NCBI RefSeq assembly: GCF_027947535.2
Contig: NZ_JAAGKO020000002.1
Coordinates: 186,001-250,000, forward strand
Length of the DNA: 64,000 bases
From: Streptantibioticus silvisoli
GTDB taxonomy: Bacteria; Actinomycetota; Actinomycetes; Streptomycetales; Streptomycetaceae
Reading direction: 5' to 3'
Part shown: in pieces, positions 33,418-42,797 of the stretch
How positions within the stretch are numbered: position 1 is the stretch's first letter
Layout: the number at the start of each line of letters is the position of its first letter
Notes under the pieces: model-generated
The model's database searches: none
Told to the model about the DNA's origin: nothing
What the model saw: the letters and a program-made list of their open reading frames with translations, nothing else
Translations under genes and position numbers: made by a program

Positions 33418-34080
33418 GGGGGGAACGGCCCTTCTGGCGGCAGCGGACTACTCCGGCACGTACTTTGCGGACCTGGGGTCGCGCTCGTGGCCCGTGGGGG
33501 GCGGGGCTCGCGGACCCTGGGGAGTGCCGGCGCCAGAGCACCGGCGTTCCGTATTGCAGTCTGGGGTCGTGTCAATTACGGCGTCAAGAAGTGTGCAGTG
33601 CCTGCCGCTCACCGCTCTCCCGGCCCCGGCCCGCCGCGATCCGGCCGCCGGCCCGCGCCAACCGGTCCCGCCCCGCGAGCCGTCGATGCGAAAGCGCAGG
33701 TCCGCGTCCCGTCACCGCACCCTTGCCGCCGGCCGCGACGACGGTGTCCGGCGCGGCCCGGCCACGCTGCCGGACATATCGGGCCGTGCCACCCCCTCAC
33801 CGCTCGCCCCACTAGCGTTCACTCCCTGAACACACCCGGCCGGCCGGCACCGGCCCGCGATCGGATGGTGGAACGTCGCCTGCTCCGCCGGGCCGTCCGT
33901 CGCTCCGCGGCGATGGCGCGATCGTGCTGCCGCGTACGTGGTGCACGCGGCGCATACGGCGGGCGGTGGGGGGCTCGGGGGACGCGGCGGGCGCCGGGGT
34001 ATCGGCCAGGAGAGTGATTCCCGGTGTGTCGCGGACCGCTTCGCGGCGTGTCACCCGGACGGGCTGACTATCTGTGGGGC
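33418..34080. promoter_or_regulatory. long divergent intergenic region with possible GH16 promoter
   Basis: 663 bases without a supportable gene. On the minus strand a TTGACA box lies at about 33570-33575, within an AT-richer patch (33545-33600), and could be the -35 element of the glucanase promoter, but the -10 spacing is poor. Nothing else is recognised. Confidence 0.4.
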
Positions 34081-34515
34081 ATGAGCATCACGTACGAACC
34101 GTTGCGCTTTCAGGACATTGTGGCGGAGCGGTTGTCGCAGTACTACGGCGAACGCTGGCCGGCCGTCGTCGCCGCCTCGGTGCAGACGCTGCTGGGCGTC
34201 AGCCGCTACCTCGACCGCCGGGACTTCGGCCGCCTGCTGGACGGCGCGGCGGAGGCGCTCAACGAACCGGACCGGTTCCGGCTGCGCGGCGACTGGTTCC
34301 AGGCGCGGCTGGAACAGGGCGTCTACGGCCGGATGGAGGGCGCGTACACGCCGGTGACCCGGCTGGCGGTGCGGTCGCTGGCGAACGTGGAGGCCGCGCT
34401 CGGCGAGGACTTCAGGGTCTTCCTGCACTTCGCCGCCGAGGCGTATCGCGGCCACGGCACCGCCACGATGGCCGAGACGGCAACGGCCGCGACGGTGACG
34501 GCCGCCGCGGGCTGA
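34081..34515 (+). CDS. hypothetical protein
   Basis: 144 residues from the ATG at 34081. CTATCT lies 7-12 bases upstream, as in leaderless actinobacterial transcripts. Mostly helical, with ITYEPLRFQDIVAERLSQYYGERW and a Thr/Ala-rich tail (ATATAATVTAAAG). No signal peptide, membrane segment or known motif. Followed after 154 bases by a nucleotidyltransferase gene. Confidence 0.65.
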   Translation: MSITYEPLRFQDIVAERLSQYYGERWPAVVAASVQTLLGVSRYLDRRDFGRLLDGAAEALNEPDRFRLRGDWFQARLEQGVYGRMEGAYTPVTRLAVRSLANVEAALGEDFRVFLHFAAEAYRGHGTATMAETATAATVTAAAG

Positions 34516-34669
34516 CCCGACGCGTGGGCCGACCCGGGGCATGCGCTGTCCCGGGCCGGGGGCCGCCCCGGGGCGTGGCCGGCCCGGCGGAAAACCGGTC
34601 GCGCCCGCATCCGCGCACCCGGCACGCTGACGGCTCACCGAAGGCCGACGGCGTACCGAAGGGGCGGGT

Positions 34670-35332
34670 ATGAACGTGCTGCTGTCCGGGGTCGTGGGCT
34701 CCGTCGCCCACGGTCTCGCGCACGAGGGGTCGGACGTCGACCGGCTGGGGATGTTCGCCGTGCCGACCGAGCGGCTGCACGGCCTGCACCGGCCCAGGGA
34801 GTCCCACGTCAGCACCGGGCCCGACGTCACGCTGCACGAGGCCGGCAAGGCGGTGCGGCTGATCCTGGCGTGCAACCCCACCGCGGGCGAACTGCTGTGG
34901 CTGGCGCGGTACGAGACCCGTACCCCGCTCGGTGACGAACTCGTCGCGATGCGCGGCCGGTTGCTGTCGGAGCGTGCGGTCCGCGACGCCTACCTCGGTT
35001 ACGCGCGCCAGCAGTTCCGCAAGCTGCTCGCCCGTGACCCGGCCACCGATCCGGCGAAGGCCGCCAAGCACGCCAGGCATCTGGTGCGGCTGGTCCGCCA
35101 GGCCGAGCAGCTGCACCGCACAGGACACCTCACCCTCCGCGTCGAGGACCCGGACGCGGTACGGGAGTTGGGGGAGTCCTTCGCCGCCGCACCCCTGCGC
35201 GCCGAGACCTTCCTCGCCCGCGCCGCCGACCGGCTGGACGCCCCCGGCGTGCTGCCCGAAGCCCCGGACGAGGCCGCCGCCGACGCCTGGCTGCGCCGGG
35301 TACGCGCCGCGTTCTACCGGCCGGGGGAGTGA
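34670..35332 (+). CDS. nucleotidyltransferase-fold protein
   Basis: 220 residues. The N-terminal GSVAHGLAHEGSDVDRLGMF has the GS...SDxD signature of the DNA polymerase beta-type nucleotidyltransferase fold (YcgL-like group). The rest is helical (KAVRLILACNPTAGELLWLARYETRTPLGDEL and later HARHLVRLVRQAEQL). Relatives of this type are found across actinobacteria and phages; the substrate is unknown. Confidence 0.8.
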   Translation: MNVLLSGVVGSVAHGLAHEGSDVDRLGMFAVPTERLHGLHRPRESHVSTGPDVTLHEAGKAVRLILACNPTAGELLWLARYETRTPLGDELVAMRGRLLSERAVRDAYLGYARQQFRKLLARDPATDPAKAAKHARHLVRLVRQAEQLHRTGHLTLRVEDPDAVRELGESFAAAPLRAETFLARAADRLDAPGVLPEAPDEAAADAWLRRVRAAFYRPGE

Positions 35333-35571
35333 ACGGGGGTCGGCGGGACGGGGGTTGATGCGCCGGGACCGGGGCGGGGGGCCGGGTCGGCGGGGGCGGG
35401 CAGACGGGGGCGGGCCGGGGGAGAGCGTGTGCCGGACCGGGGGAGCGTGCGGGGGAGCGGGGGAGCGGGGTGGTGGTGGGCGCTGCGGCGTTCACCCGGA
35501 CGGCGCACGCCGGGCGGTTCGGATCGCGCCGCGGCGCTTGCGCCGGGTCCTACGGGGGCAACCCTTCCGTT

Positions 35572-35835
35572 ATGCACGGAATCGACCTCGACCGGACCGC
35601 GGACGCCGCCATCGCCTGCGCCCTGCGCGAAGACGTGGACGGCCTCGTCACCCTCATCCGCCCGCTGGACGCCGCCGAACTGCGCCGCCTGGTCGGCCGG
35701 CTCGCGGTGCGGGCCGCCGAGGGCCTGGAGGGCTGGGCCGCCGACGCGGGCGCCGACCACGAACAAGCCGTCTCCATGTGGCAGGACGCGATCCTCCGCC
35801 TGGAGCGCGCCCGCGAGCACGACCCCGGCGACTGA
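35572..35835 (+). CDS. small hypothetical protein
   Basis: 87 residues from the ATG at 35572 (MHGIDLDRTADAAIACALRE). Fully helical pattern with charged faces, no cysteines, no signal peptide. The upstream G-rich 200 bases are non-coding. Family not recognised. Confidence 0.6.
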   Translation: MHGIDLDRTADAAIACALREDVDGLVTLIRPLDAAELRRLVGRLAVRAAEGLEGWAADAGADHEQAVSMWQDAILRLERAREHDPGD

Positions 35836-36069
35836 GCCCGGCGCGGCGCGGGCCCCGAACGCCGCACGCCACGCGAGGTGACCGGCCCCCGCACGCCGCA
35901 CCCCGCGCGAGGTGACCGGGCTCCACGCCCCGCACGCCACGCGTGGTTTCCGGCCGCGCGCGGCGCCGCGACGTAGCCAAAAGCACACCGTCGACCGGCT
36001 TATCGGCCGACGGCGGCGGGGGAAGCCTGGGAGGATGAAGTGGTCGAGACCACCTCATGGAGACCAGGA

Positions 36070-37395
36070 ATGACGGAGCCCAGCCCCGCTGCGCCCACCG
36101 AAGACCGAATAGAGCGAACCGCTCCCCCGGCTCCCGATCCGCAAGGATCACCCTCCACGACCGAGCAGCGCCTCGCGGGACCCGTCTCCCGCCGGAGCGT
36201 CGGCATGCTCGTCACCCTCGCGATCGGCGCGCTCACCGCGCTGCCGTCGCTGTCCATCGACATGTACCTGCCGTCCCTGCCCGCCGTGACGAAGGCGTTG
36301 CACGCCCCGGCGGCCACCGTCCAGATCACCTTGACCGGCTGCCTGCTCGGCATGGCGCTCGGCCAGTTGGTGGTCGGCCCGATGAGCGACAAATGGGGCC
36401 GGCGCCGGCCGCTGCTGACCGGCATGGTCATCTACATCCTGGCCACCGCCGCCTGCGCGTTCGCCCCCGACGTCGAACTCCTCATCACCTACCGGCTGTT
36501 GCAGGGCCTGGCCGGCGCGGCCGCGGTGGTGATCGCCCGTGCCGTCGTCCGCGACCTGTACGACGGGGAGGCGATGGCCCGCTTCTTCTCCACCTTGATG
36601 CTCATCTCCGGGGTGGCGCCGATCGCCGCACCGGTGATCGGCGGACAGATCCTGCGGTTCACCGACTGGCGTGGGGTGTTCGTCGTCCTCACCGTGGTCG
36701 GCACCCTGCTGACCGTGCTGGTGGCCAAGGTGCTGCCGGAGACGCTGCCCGTCGAACGGCGGCACGCCGGCGGCCTCGGTGAGACGCTGCGCACGGTGCG
36801 GGCGCTGCTGATGGACGGCCCGTTCAGCGGCTACATGCTGGCCGGCAGCTTCGCCTTCGCCGCGCTGTTCGCCTACGTGTCGGGGTCCGCGTTCGTCGTG
36901 CAGGACATCTTCGGCGCGTCCCCGCAGACGTTCAGCCTGGTGTTCATGGCCAACTCCATCGGCCTGGTGGCCATCGGCCAGCTCAACGGCAAGGTGCTGA
37001 TCGGCCGGGTGTCGCTGGACCGGGCCCTGGGGATCGGGCTCAGTGTCATCTTCGCCGCCGCGACCTACCTGCTCCTGCTGACCTGCGGCGTCTTCGGCAG
37101 GCCCAGCCTGTTCGCGGTGGTGGCCGGCTTCTTCGTGCTGATGTCGGCGATGGGCCTGGCGATGCCCAACACCAACGCGCTCGCCCTGATGCGCACGCCC
37201 AACGCCGCCGGGTCCGCCTCGGCGCTGCTGGGTACCAGCCAGTTCCTGATCGGCGCGATCGCCTCGCCGCTGGTGGGCGTGGCCGGCAGCCGTACGGCGG
37301 TGCCGATGGCGCTGGTGCAGGTGTGCTGCACCGGCGTCGCGGCGGCCGCGTTCCTCGGGCTGTGCCGCCCGTGGCGGTCGGCGGCGGGCCGCTGA
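36070..37395 (+). CDS. Bcr/CflA family MFS drug efflux transporter
   Basis: 441 residues from the ATG at 36070; GTG at 36040 is an in-frame alternative. About 40 hydrophilic residues precede 12 membrane segments. DMYLPSLPAVTKAL in segment 1 and VGPMSDKWGRRRPLLTGMVIY in loop 2-3 are Bcr/CflA hallmarks, and RAVVRDLYDGEAMARFFSTLMLISGVAPIAAPVIGG matches segment 4-5. It exports small drugs such as bicyclomycin or chloramphenicol-like compounds in known members. Monocistronic in appearance. Confidence 0.92.
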   Translation: MTEPSPAAPTEDRIERTAPPAPDPQGSPSTTEQRLAGPVSRRSVGMLVTLAIGALTALPSLSIDMYLPSLPAVTKALHAPAATVQITLTGCLLGMALGQLVVGPMSDKWGRRRPLLTGMVIYILATAACAFAPDVELLITYRLLQGLAGAAAVVIARAVVRDLYDGEAMARFFSTLMLISGVAPIAAPVIGGQILRFTDWRGVFVVLTVVGTLLTVLVAKVLPETLPVERRHAGGLGETLRTVRALLMDGPFSGYMLAGSFAFAALFAYVSGSAFVVQDIFGASPQTFSLVFMANSIGLVAIGQLNGKVLIGRVSLDRALGIGLSVIFAAATYLLLLTCGVFGRPSLFAVVAGFFVLMSAMGLAMPNTNALALMRTPNAAGSASALLGTSQFLIGAIASPLVGVAGSRTAVPMALVQVCCTGVAAAAFLGLCRPWRSAAGR

Positions 37396-37443
37396 CCGGC
37401 GGCGGTCCGCGGCGGACGGCCGCCGGACGGCTACGGTCGCCCG

Positions 37444-38565
37444 GTGACCGTTGACGAACTGACCGCCCTGGTCCTCGCGGACCTGGCCGCCGCCTGCGAG
37501 CCCCCGGCGCCCGCGCATCCCTGGTGCGCGGGCGCCGTCGTGCTCGCCGGCGTCGGCGACGACATCGTGCTGCACGAGGCCGCCGGCCACGCCCTGCGGT
37601 ACGCCGCGTGGGACGAACGCGCCGAGGAGCCCGTCGAACTGCCCCCGCACCGGTGGCTGCCCGCCCGGCGGGACACCGTCTTCGACCTCGCGTCGGTGAC
37701 CAAGCTGTTCACCGCGATCGTCGCCGTCCAGCAGACCGAGCGCGGCGTCATCGACCTCGACACCGAAGTGGCGTACTACCTGCCGGAGTTCGGCGCCGCC
37801 GGCAAGCAGGAGGTGACGGTGCGTCAGTTGCTGACGCACACCTCGGGACTGCCGGCCGAACTGCCCTTCCACGCAAGCCCCGAGGGCCCGCAACGCCTGC
37901 GACTGCTGTGGGAGCAGCGGCCGTTGACCCCGCCCGGTGAGGTCTTCCGCTACTCCGACCCCAACCTGATCACCCTCGGCCTGCTGCTGGAACGCGTCAC
38001 CGGCACCCGGCTCGACCGGCTGGTCGCGGACGGGGTCACCGGCCCGCTGGGCATGACGTCCACCCGCTTCAACCCGCCGGCCGGCTGGCGGCACCGGATC
38101 GCGGCCACCGAGGACCAGCGGCGGCCGTGGGGCCGGCTGGACCGCGGCATGGTGCACGGCGAGGTGCACGACGAGAACGCCCACGCCCTCGGCGGGATCG
38201 CCGGCCACGCCGGGCTCTTCGCCGACGCCGCCGACCTCGGCCGGCTGTGCCGGGCGCTGCTGTCCGGCGGCGCCGGGGTGCTGCGCCCGCAGTCGGTGGC
38301 CCTGATGACCGCGGACCACGGCACGCCCGGCCACCCGCGCGGCCTCGGATTCGACCTGGACCAGCCGTCGTTCATGGGCGCGCTGGCCGGTCCGCGCACC
38401 GTCGGCCACACCGGCTTCACCGGCACCGGCGTGGTGCTGGATCACGACAGTGGCGCCTGGGTGGTGCTGCTGGCCAACAGCGTTCACCCGGTCCGCACCC
38501 GCCGCTCCGGCCACGGCCCCCGCCCGTCGGTCGCCACGCACGTCGCGCGGTACGCCGCCGGATGA
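37444..38565 (+). CDS. serine hydrolase, class C beta-lactamase/PBP-like
   Basis: 373 residues from GTG at 37444, closely preceded by a tacggt box as in leaderless transcripts. The SxxK motif is S84-V-T-K87 (DLASVTKLFTAI), the YxN-type motif is Y170-S-D, and GHTGFTGTG supplies the HTG third motif. No signal peptide is visible, so it is probably cytoplasmic and an esterase or peptidase rather than a secreted resistance enzyme. Confidence 0.88.
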   Translation: MTVDELTALVLADLAAACEPPAPAHPWCAGAVVLAGVGDDIVLHEAAGHALRYAAWDERAEEPVELPPHRWLPARRDTVFDLASVTKLFTAIVAVQQTERGVIDLDTEVAYYLPEFGAAGKQEVTVRQLLTHTSGLPAELPFHASPEGPQRLRLLWEQRPLTPPGEVFRYSDPNLITLGLLLERVTGTRLDRLVADGVTGPLGMTSTRFNPPAGWRHRIAATEDQRRPWGRLDRGMVHGEVHDENAHALGGIAGHAGLFADAADLGRLCRALLSGGAGVLRPQSVALMTADHGTPGHPRGLGFDLDQPSFMGALAGPRTVGHTGFTGTGVVLDHDSGAWVVLLANSVHPVRTRRSGHGPRPSVATHVARYAAG

Positions 38566-38717
38566 CGTCCCCGTCGCACGCCGCCCGGTGCGGCCTGCCG
38601 CGGTACGCCGCCCGGTGCGTTTTCTGCGGCACGCCCGCGGCCTCCCGGCCTCCAGCAGTACGCCCGTGGGACGACGGGAGGCGCGACGCGCGGCGGGCGC
38701 GCGGGTACGTCAAGAGT

Positions 38718-38771
38718 TGGCAACGATTGTCATCTCACTGTCCGGTCGGGTGGTGGTGAAAATCGTTTCCA
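38718..38771 (+). promoter_or_regulatory. two Zur-like boxes upstream of the metal ABC transporter
   Basis: tggcaacgattgtca at 38718-38732 and tgaaaatcgtttcca at 38757-38771 are both 7-1-7 imperfect palindromes of the TGrnAAy-n-rTTnyCA type seen at actinobacterial zinc-uptake promoters. They lie 80 and 41 bases before the substrate-binding protein gene. Identification is by eye against remembered consensus. Confidence 0.65.
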
Positions 38772-38811
38772 ATTAATCTGATCGGGCAGTCAACCCGAGG
38801 AGATCCGCGCC

Positions 38812-39774
38812 ATGCCCCCCGCCGCCGTCCGCGCCCGTATATCCCGCGCGGTCCTGCCCCTGCTCGCCGTCGCCGTCCTGGGCGGCGCGGCCACCGCCTG
38901 CGCGACCACCGCGCCCGGCGCGGCGGGCGGCGGCAGCGGCACCGGCGGCACCGGCCGCGTCATCCAGGTCGTCGCCGCGGAGAACTTCTGGGGCAGCATC
39001 GCCGGCCAACTCGGCGGCAGCCACGTCCACGTGACGAGCGTCATCACCAACCCGGCGACCGACCCGCACGACTACGAGCCCACCGCCGCCGACGCCCGCA
39101 CCGTCTCCATGGCGCGCGTCGCCGTCGTCAACGGCATCGGCTACGACACCTGGGCCGACAAGCTGCTGGCCGCCAACCCCGGCGGCGACCGCACCGAGCT
39201 GACCGTCGGCGACGTCGTCGGCGTCAAGCCCGGCGGCAACCCGCACCGCTGGTACTCCCCGCCCGACGTGCGCGAGGTCGTCGCCGCCATCACCGCCGAC
39301 TACCGCCGCGCCGACCCCGCCGACGCCGCCTACTTCACCGCCCGCCGGGCCGCGTTCGACACCACCGCCCTCGCGCCCTACGACCGGCTGATCGCCGACA
39401 TCAGGGCCCGCTGGGCCGGCACCCCGATCGGCGCCTCGGAGTCCATCGTCACCCCGCTCGCCCAGGGCCTCGGCCTGAAGACGCTCACCCCGCAGTCGTT
39501 CCTCGACGCCATCAGCGAGGGCTCCGACCCCACCGCGCAGGACAAGGCGACGATCGACCGGCAGATCACGAAGAAGCAGATCAAGATCTACGTCTACAAC
39601 AGCCAGAACTCCACCCCCGATGTCCAGCAGCAGGTCAGGGAGGCGAAGATGGCGGGTATCCCGGTGGCCACCGTGACCGAGACCCTCTCGCCGGCCGGCG
39701 ACTCCTTCCAGCAGTGGCAGGTGCGCCAACTGCGCGACATCGAGCGGGCCCTGGCGAAGGCCACCGGAAAGTGA
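38812..39774 (+). CDS. metal ABC transporter substrate-binding lipoprotein (zinc or manganese)
   Basis: 320 residues. A lipoprotein signal peptide ends at Cys30 (GGAATAC). Cluster A-I metal-binding features are PHDYEP with His86, NPHRWYSP with His145, and GASES with Glu210; Asp270 is a candidate fourth ligand. Classical ZnuA has a third histidine where Glu210 lies, so the ligand set is closer to manganese-type binders, although the Zur-like boxes favour zinc. No His-rich loop is present. Followed by the ATPase and two permeases. Confidence 0.88.
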   Translation: MPPAAVRARISRAVLPLLAVAVLGGAATACATTAPGAAGGGSGTGGTGRVIQVVAAENFWGSIAGQLGGSHVHVTSVITNPATDPHDYEPTAADARTVSMARVAVVNGIGYDTWADKLLAANPGGDRTELTVGDVVGVKPGGNPHRWYSPPDVREVVAAITADYRRADPADAAYFTARRAAFDTTALAPYDRLIADIRARWAGTPIGASESIVTPLAQGLGLKTLTPQSFLDAISEGSDPTAQDKATIDRQITKKQIKIYVYNSQNSTPDVQQQVREAKMAGIPVATVTETLSPAGDSFQQWQVRQLRDIERALAKATGK

Positions 39775-39884
39775 CCCGGCCGCCGCCGCCCCACCGGCGC
39801 GCGGCCGACCGGCAGGGCCGGCCGACCGCCGGCCGGACCCACGACGGGCCGACGCGCCCCCGACAGACCGAAAGCGACCGTTAA

Positions 39885-40862
39885 GTGACGGTGAGTCAGA
39901 TGATGGCACCCCCCATTCCCCCGCAGTCGCGCGGCGGTGAACCGGCCGCGCCCCCGGTACTGCGGCTGCGCGGCGCCGGTGTCCGCGTCGGCGGCCGCAC
40001 CCTGTGGTCCGGCGTCGACCTGGCCGTGGCCCCCGGCGAGTTCACCGCCATCCTCGGACCCAACGGCGTCGGCAAGTCCACCCTGCTCAAGGCGGTACTC
40101 GGGCTGCGCCCGCTCGCGCTGGGCTCGGTCACCGTCCTGGGCGGCGCACCCGGCACCGCCGGCCGCCGCGTCGGCTACCTGCCGCAGCGCCGCAGCTTCG
40201 ACCCCGGGCTGCGCATCCGGGGCCGCGACATCGTCCGCATGGGCCTGGACGGCGACCGCTGGGGCGTTCCGCTGCCGCTGCCGTCCCGGTTCGGCGCCCG
40301 CCGCCGCGCCGAGGCGGTCCGGGTCCAGGAGGTCATCGACCTGGTCGGCGCCACCGGCTACGCCGACCGGCCCATCGGCCAGTGCTCCGGCGGCGAGCAA
40401 CAGCGCCTGCTGATCGCCCAGGCGCTGTGCCGCAAGCCCGAACTCCTCCTGCTCGACGAGCCGTTGGACAGCCTCGACCTGCCCAACCAGGCCGCCGTCG
40501 CCGCGCTCATCGGCCGCATCTGCCGCGAGGAGGGCGTCGCCGTCGTCATGGTCGCCCACGACGTCAACCCGATCCTCGGCCACCTCGACCGCGTCATCTA
40601 CCTCGCCGAGGGCGGCGCCGCCACCGGCACCCCCGCCGAGGTCATCACCTCCGCCACCCTCACCCGGCTCTACGGCACCCCGGTGGAGGTGCTGCGCACC
40701 AGCGACGGCCGCCTGGTCGTCGTCGGCGGCCCCGAGGCCCCGGCCCTGCACTCCGACCGCCACGACACCGCCGCCGGGCCCAGGACGCCGGCCGGCGCAC
40801 CGCGCGCGACCGGGACACCCGAGGCGCCCGCGCCGGAGCGGACCCGCCGTGCCGCTCGCTGA
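39885..40862 (+). CDS. metal ABC transporter ATP-binding protein
   Basis: 325 residues from GTG at 39885; later ATGs at 39900 and 39903 are alternatives. Walker A is GPNGVGKSTLLKA, the signature is GQCSGGEQQRLLIAQAL, and Walker B is LLLLDEPLDSLDL, with the H-loop in VVMVAHDVN. The C-terminal tail of about 60 residues is Pro/Ala-rich and not needed for the fold. It powers the two permeases encoded just downstream; its end overlaps the first by 14 bases. Confidence 0.92.
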   Translation: MTVSQMMAPPIPPQSRGGEPAAPPVLRLRGAGVRVGGRTLWSGVDLAVAPGEFTAILGPNGVGKSTLLKAVLGLRPLALGSVTVLGGAPGTAGRRVGYLPQRRSFDPGLRIRGRDIVRMGLDGDRWGVPLPLPSRFGARRRAEAVRVQEVIDLVGATGYADRPIGQCSGGEQQRLLIAQALCRKPELLLLDEPLDSLDLPNQAAVAALIGRICREEGVAVVMVAHDVNPILGHLDRVIYLAEGGAATGTPAEVITSATLTRLYGTPVEVLRTSDGRLVVVGGPEAPALHSDRHDTAAGPRTPAGAPRATGTPEAPAPERTRRAAR

Positions 40863-41790
40863 CGCCGGCCTGACCGCCTGGTCGTGGAACCCGCTGACCG
40901 ACATCCAGGTCATGTGGTCCTACCCGTTCATGGTCAACGCCTTCCGGGCCGGCGCGGTGATCGCCGTGCTGTCGGCGGCCGTCGGCTGGTTCGTGGTGCT
41001 GCGCCGCCAGACCTTCGCCGCGCACACCCTGGCCGTCGTCGGCTTCCCCGGCGCCTCCGGGGCGGTCCTGGTCGGGGTGGCCTCCGGCTACGGCTACTTC
41101 GCGTTCTGCCTGGCCGCCGCCGTGGTCATCGCGATGCTCCCCGGCGCCGGCCAGGGCCACGGTGAGGAGAGCGCGCTCATCGGCACCGTCCAGGCGTTCC
41201 TGCTGGCCTGCGGCTTCCTGTTCGTCGCGCTCTACAAGGGCTTCCTCGGCGGCGTCGACGCCCTGCTGTTCGGCAGCTTCCTGGGCATCGGCGACGGCCA
41301 GGTAGTGCTGCTCGCGGTGGTCGCCGTCGTCGTGCTGGCCGTGCTGGCCGCCGTCGGACGGCCGCTGCTGTTCGCCTCCGTCGACCCCTCGGTCGCCGCC
41401 GCCCGCGCCCTGCCGGTACGGGCGCTGTCGGTGGTCTTCCTGGTGCTGCTGGGCGCCGCCACCGCCGAGGCCAGCCAGATCACCGGCTCCCTGCTGGTCT
41501 TCGCCCTGCTGGTGATGCCGCCGGCCACCGCGCAACTGCTCAGCCCGCGCGCCGCGGTCAGCCTGCCGCTCGGCATGCTCATCGGCCTGGCCGTCACCTG
41601 GCTCGGCCTGACCGCCGCCTACTACTCGCCCTACCCGGTCGGCTTCTTCGTCACCACGTTCGCCTTCGCCGCCTACGTCCTGGCCCGCGCCGCCCGCACC
41701 GCCGCGACGGCCTTCGGCGCACGCGGCCCCCGCCCGGGCACCGGAGCGACGGGCGGTACGCCCCACGCCGTCGAGGAGGCCGCCGCGTGA
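40849..41790 (+). CDS. metal ABC transporter permease (ABC-3 type)
   Basis: 313 residues from GTG at 40849. About eight hydrophobic segments, beginning after WSYPFMVNAFRAGAVIAVLSAAVGWFVVLRRQTFAAHTLAVVGFPGASGAVL, the ABC-3 family start. TAEASQITGSLLVFALLVMPPATAQLL is the conserved late segment. Overlaps both neighbours, indicating tight coupling. It pairs with the next permease to form the channel. Confidence 0.92.
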   Translation: MPLADAGLTAWSWNPLTDIQVMWSYPFMVNAFRAGAVIAVLSAAVGWFVVLRRQTFAAHTLAVVGFPGASGAVLVGVASGYGYFAFCLAAAVVIAMLPGAGQGHGEESALIGTVQAFLLACGFLFVALYKGFLGGVDALLFGSFLGIGDGQVVLLAVVAVVVLAVLAAVGRPLLFASVDPSVAAARALPVRALSVVFLVLLGAATAEASQITGSLLVFALLVMPPATAQLLSPRAAVSLPLGMLIGLAVTWLGLTAAYYSPYPVGFFVTTFAFAAYVLARAARTAATAFGARGPRPGTGATGGTPHAVEEAAA

Positions 41791-42632
41791 TCGCCGCGCT
41801 GTCCCACCCGTTCTTCCTGCACGCCGTCCTGGCCGGCACCGCGATCGCCGCCGCCGCCGGGCTGACCGGGTACTTCCTGGTGCTGCGCGCCCAGATCTTC
41901 ACCGGCGACGCCCTCAGCCACACCGCGTTCACCGGCGCGCTGGCCGCGCTGGCGGTCGGCTGGGACCTGCGGATCGGGCTGTTCGCCGCCACCGTCGGCG
42001 TGGCCCTGCTGCTGGGGTTCCTCGGCAGCCGCAGCAAGGCCGACGACGTCGCGATCGGCAGCGCGTTCGCCTGGATCCTCGGCCTGGGCGTGTTCTTCCT
42101 GACGCTCTACACCACCCACCGCTCCACCTCCGACGGCAACGCGGGCGTCAGCGTGCTGTTCGGCTCCATCTTCGGCCTGTCCGCCTCGGCCGCCTGGATC
42201 GCGGTGGCCGTCGCCGCCGGGGTCTGCGTGGCGCTGCTGGTCCTGGCCCGCCCGCTGCTGTTCGCCTCGCTCGACGAAGCGGTGGCCGCCGCCCGCGGGG
42301 TGCCGGTCCGGCTGCTGGGCCTGGCGTTCCTCGTCCTGGTCGGCGCCTGTGCCGCGGAGGCCACCCAGGCGGTCGGCTCGCTGCTCCTGCTCGGCCTCCT
42401 CGCCGCCCCGGCCGGCGCCGCCCAGCGCCTCACCGACTCCCCGTTCCGCGCCCTCGCGCTGTCCGCGCTGCTGGCCGTCGGCGAGATGTGGACCGGCCTC
42501 GCCGTCGGCTACGCCGTCCCCGGCGTCCCGCCGAGCTTCGCCATCATGGCCGCCGCGACCCTGGTGTTCGCCGCCACGTTCCTGATCCGCCGCCCGGACA
42601 CCGGTACGGCCGCGGTGACGGCGACGGCGTGA
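41787..42632 (+). CDS. second metal ABC transporter permease (ABC-3 type)
   Basis: 281 residues, overlapping the previous gene by 4 bases (GTGA). It has the same family features as its neighbour (GLTGYFLVLRAQIFTGDALSHTAFTGALAALAVG and CAAEATQAVGSLLLLGLLAAPAGAAQRL) but is clearly divergent. Two different permeases suggest a heterodimeric channel. Last gene of the four-gene metal-uptake operon. Confidence 0.92.
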   Translation: MIAALSHPFFLHAVLAGTAIAAAAGLTGYFLVLRAQIFTGDALSHTAFTGALAALAVGWDLRIGLFAATVGVALLLGFLGSRSKADDVAIGSAFAWILGLGVFFLTLYTTHRSTSDGNAGVSVLFGSIFGLSASAAWIAVAVAAGVCVALLVLARPLLFASLDEAVAAARGVPVRLLGLAFLVLVGACAAEATQAVGSLLLLGLLAAPAGAAQRLTDSPFRALALSALLAVGEMWTGLAVGYAVPGVPPSFAIMAAATLVFAATFLIRRPDTGTAAVTATA

Positions 42633-42797
42633 GGCAACGGACCACGGGCGCGGGCCGGCACCGTACCGGGCGTACCGCGGCGGACGGCGTACCGCGGCGG
42701 CCCCGCGCGCCGTCCGCCCACCGGCCCACCGGCCGGCCCGTCCTGGACCCGTGAACCCCTGACGACCCGTGCCCCCCGACGCCCCCCTACCGCCCCC

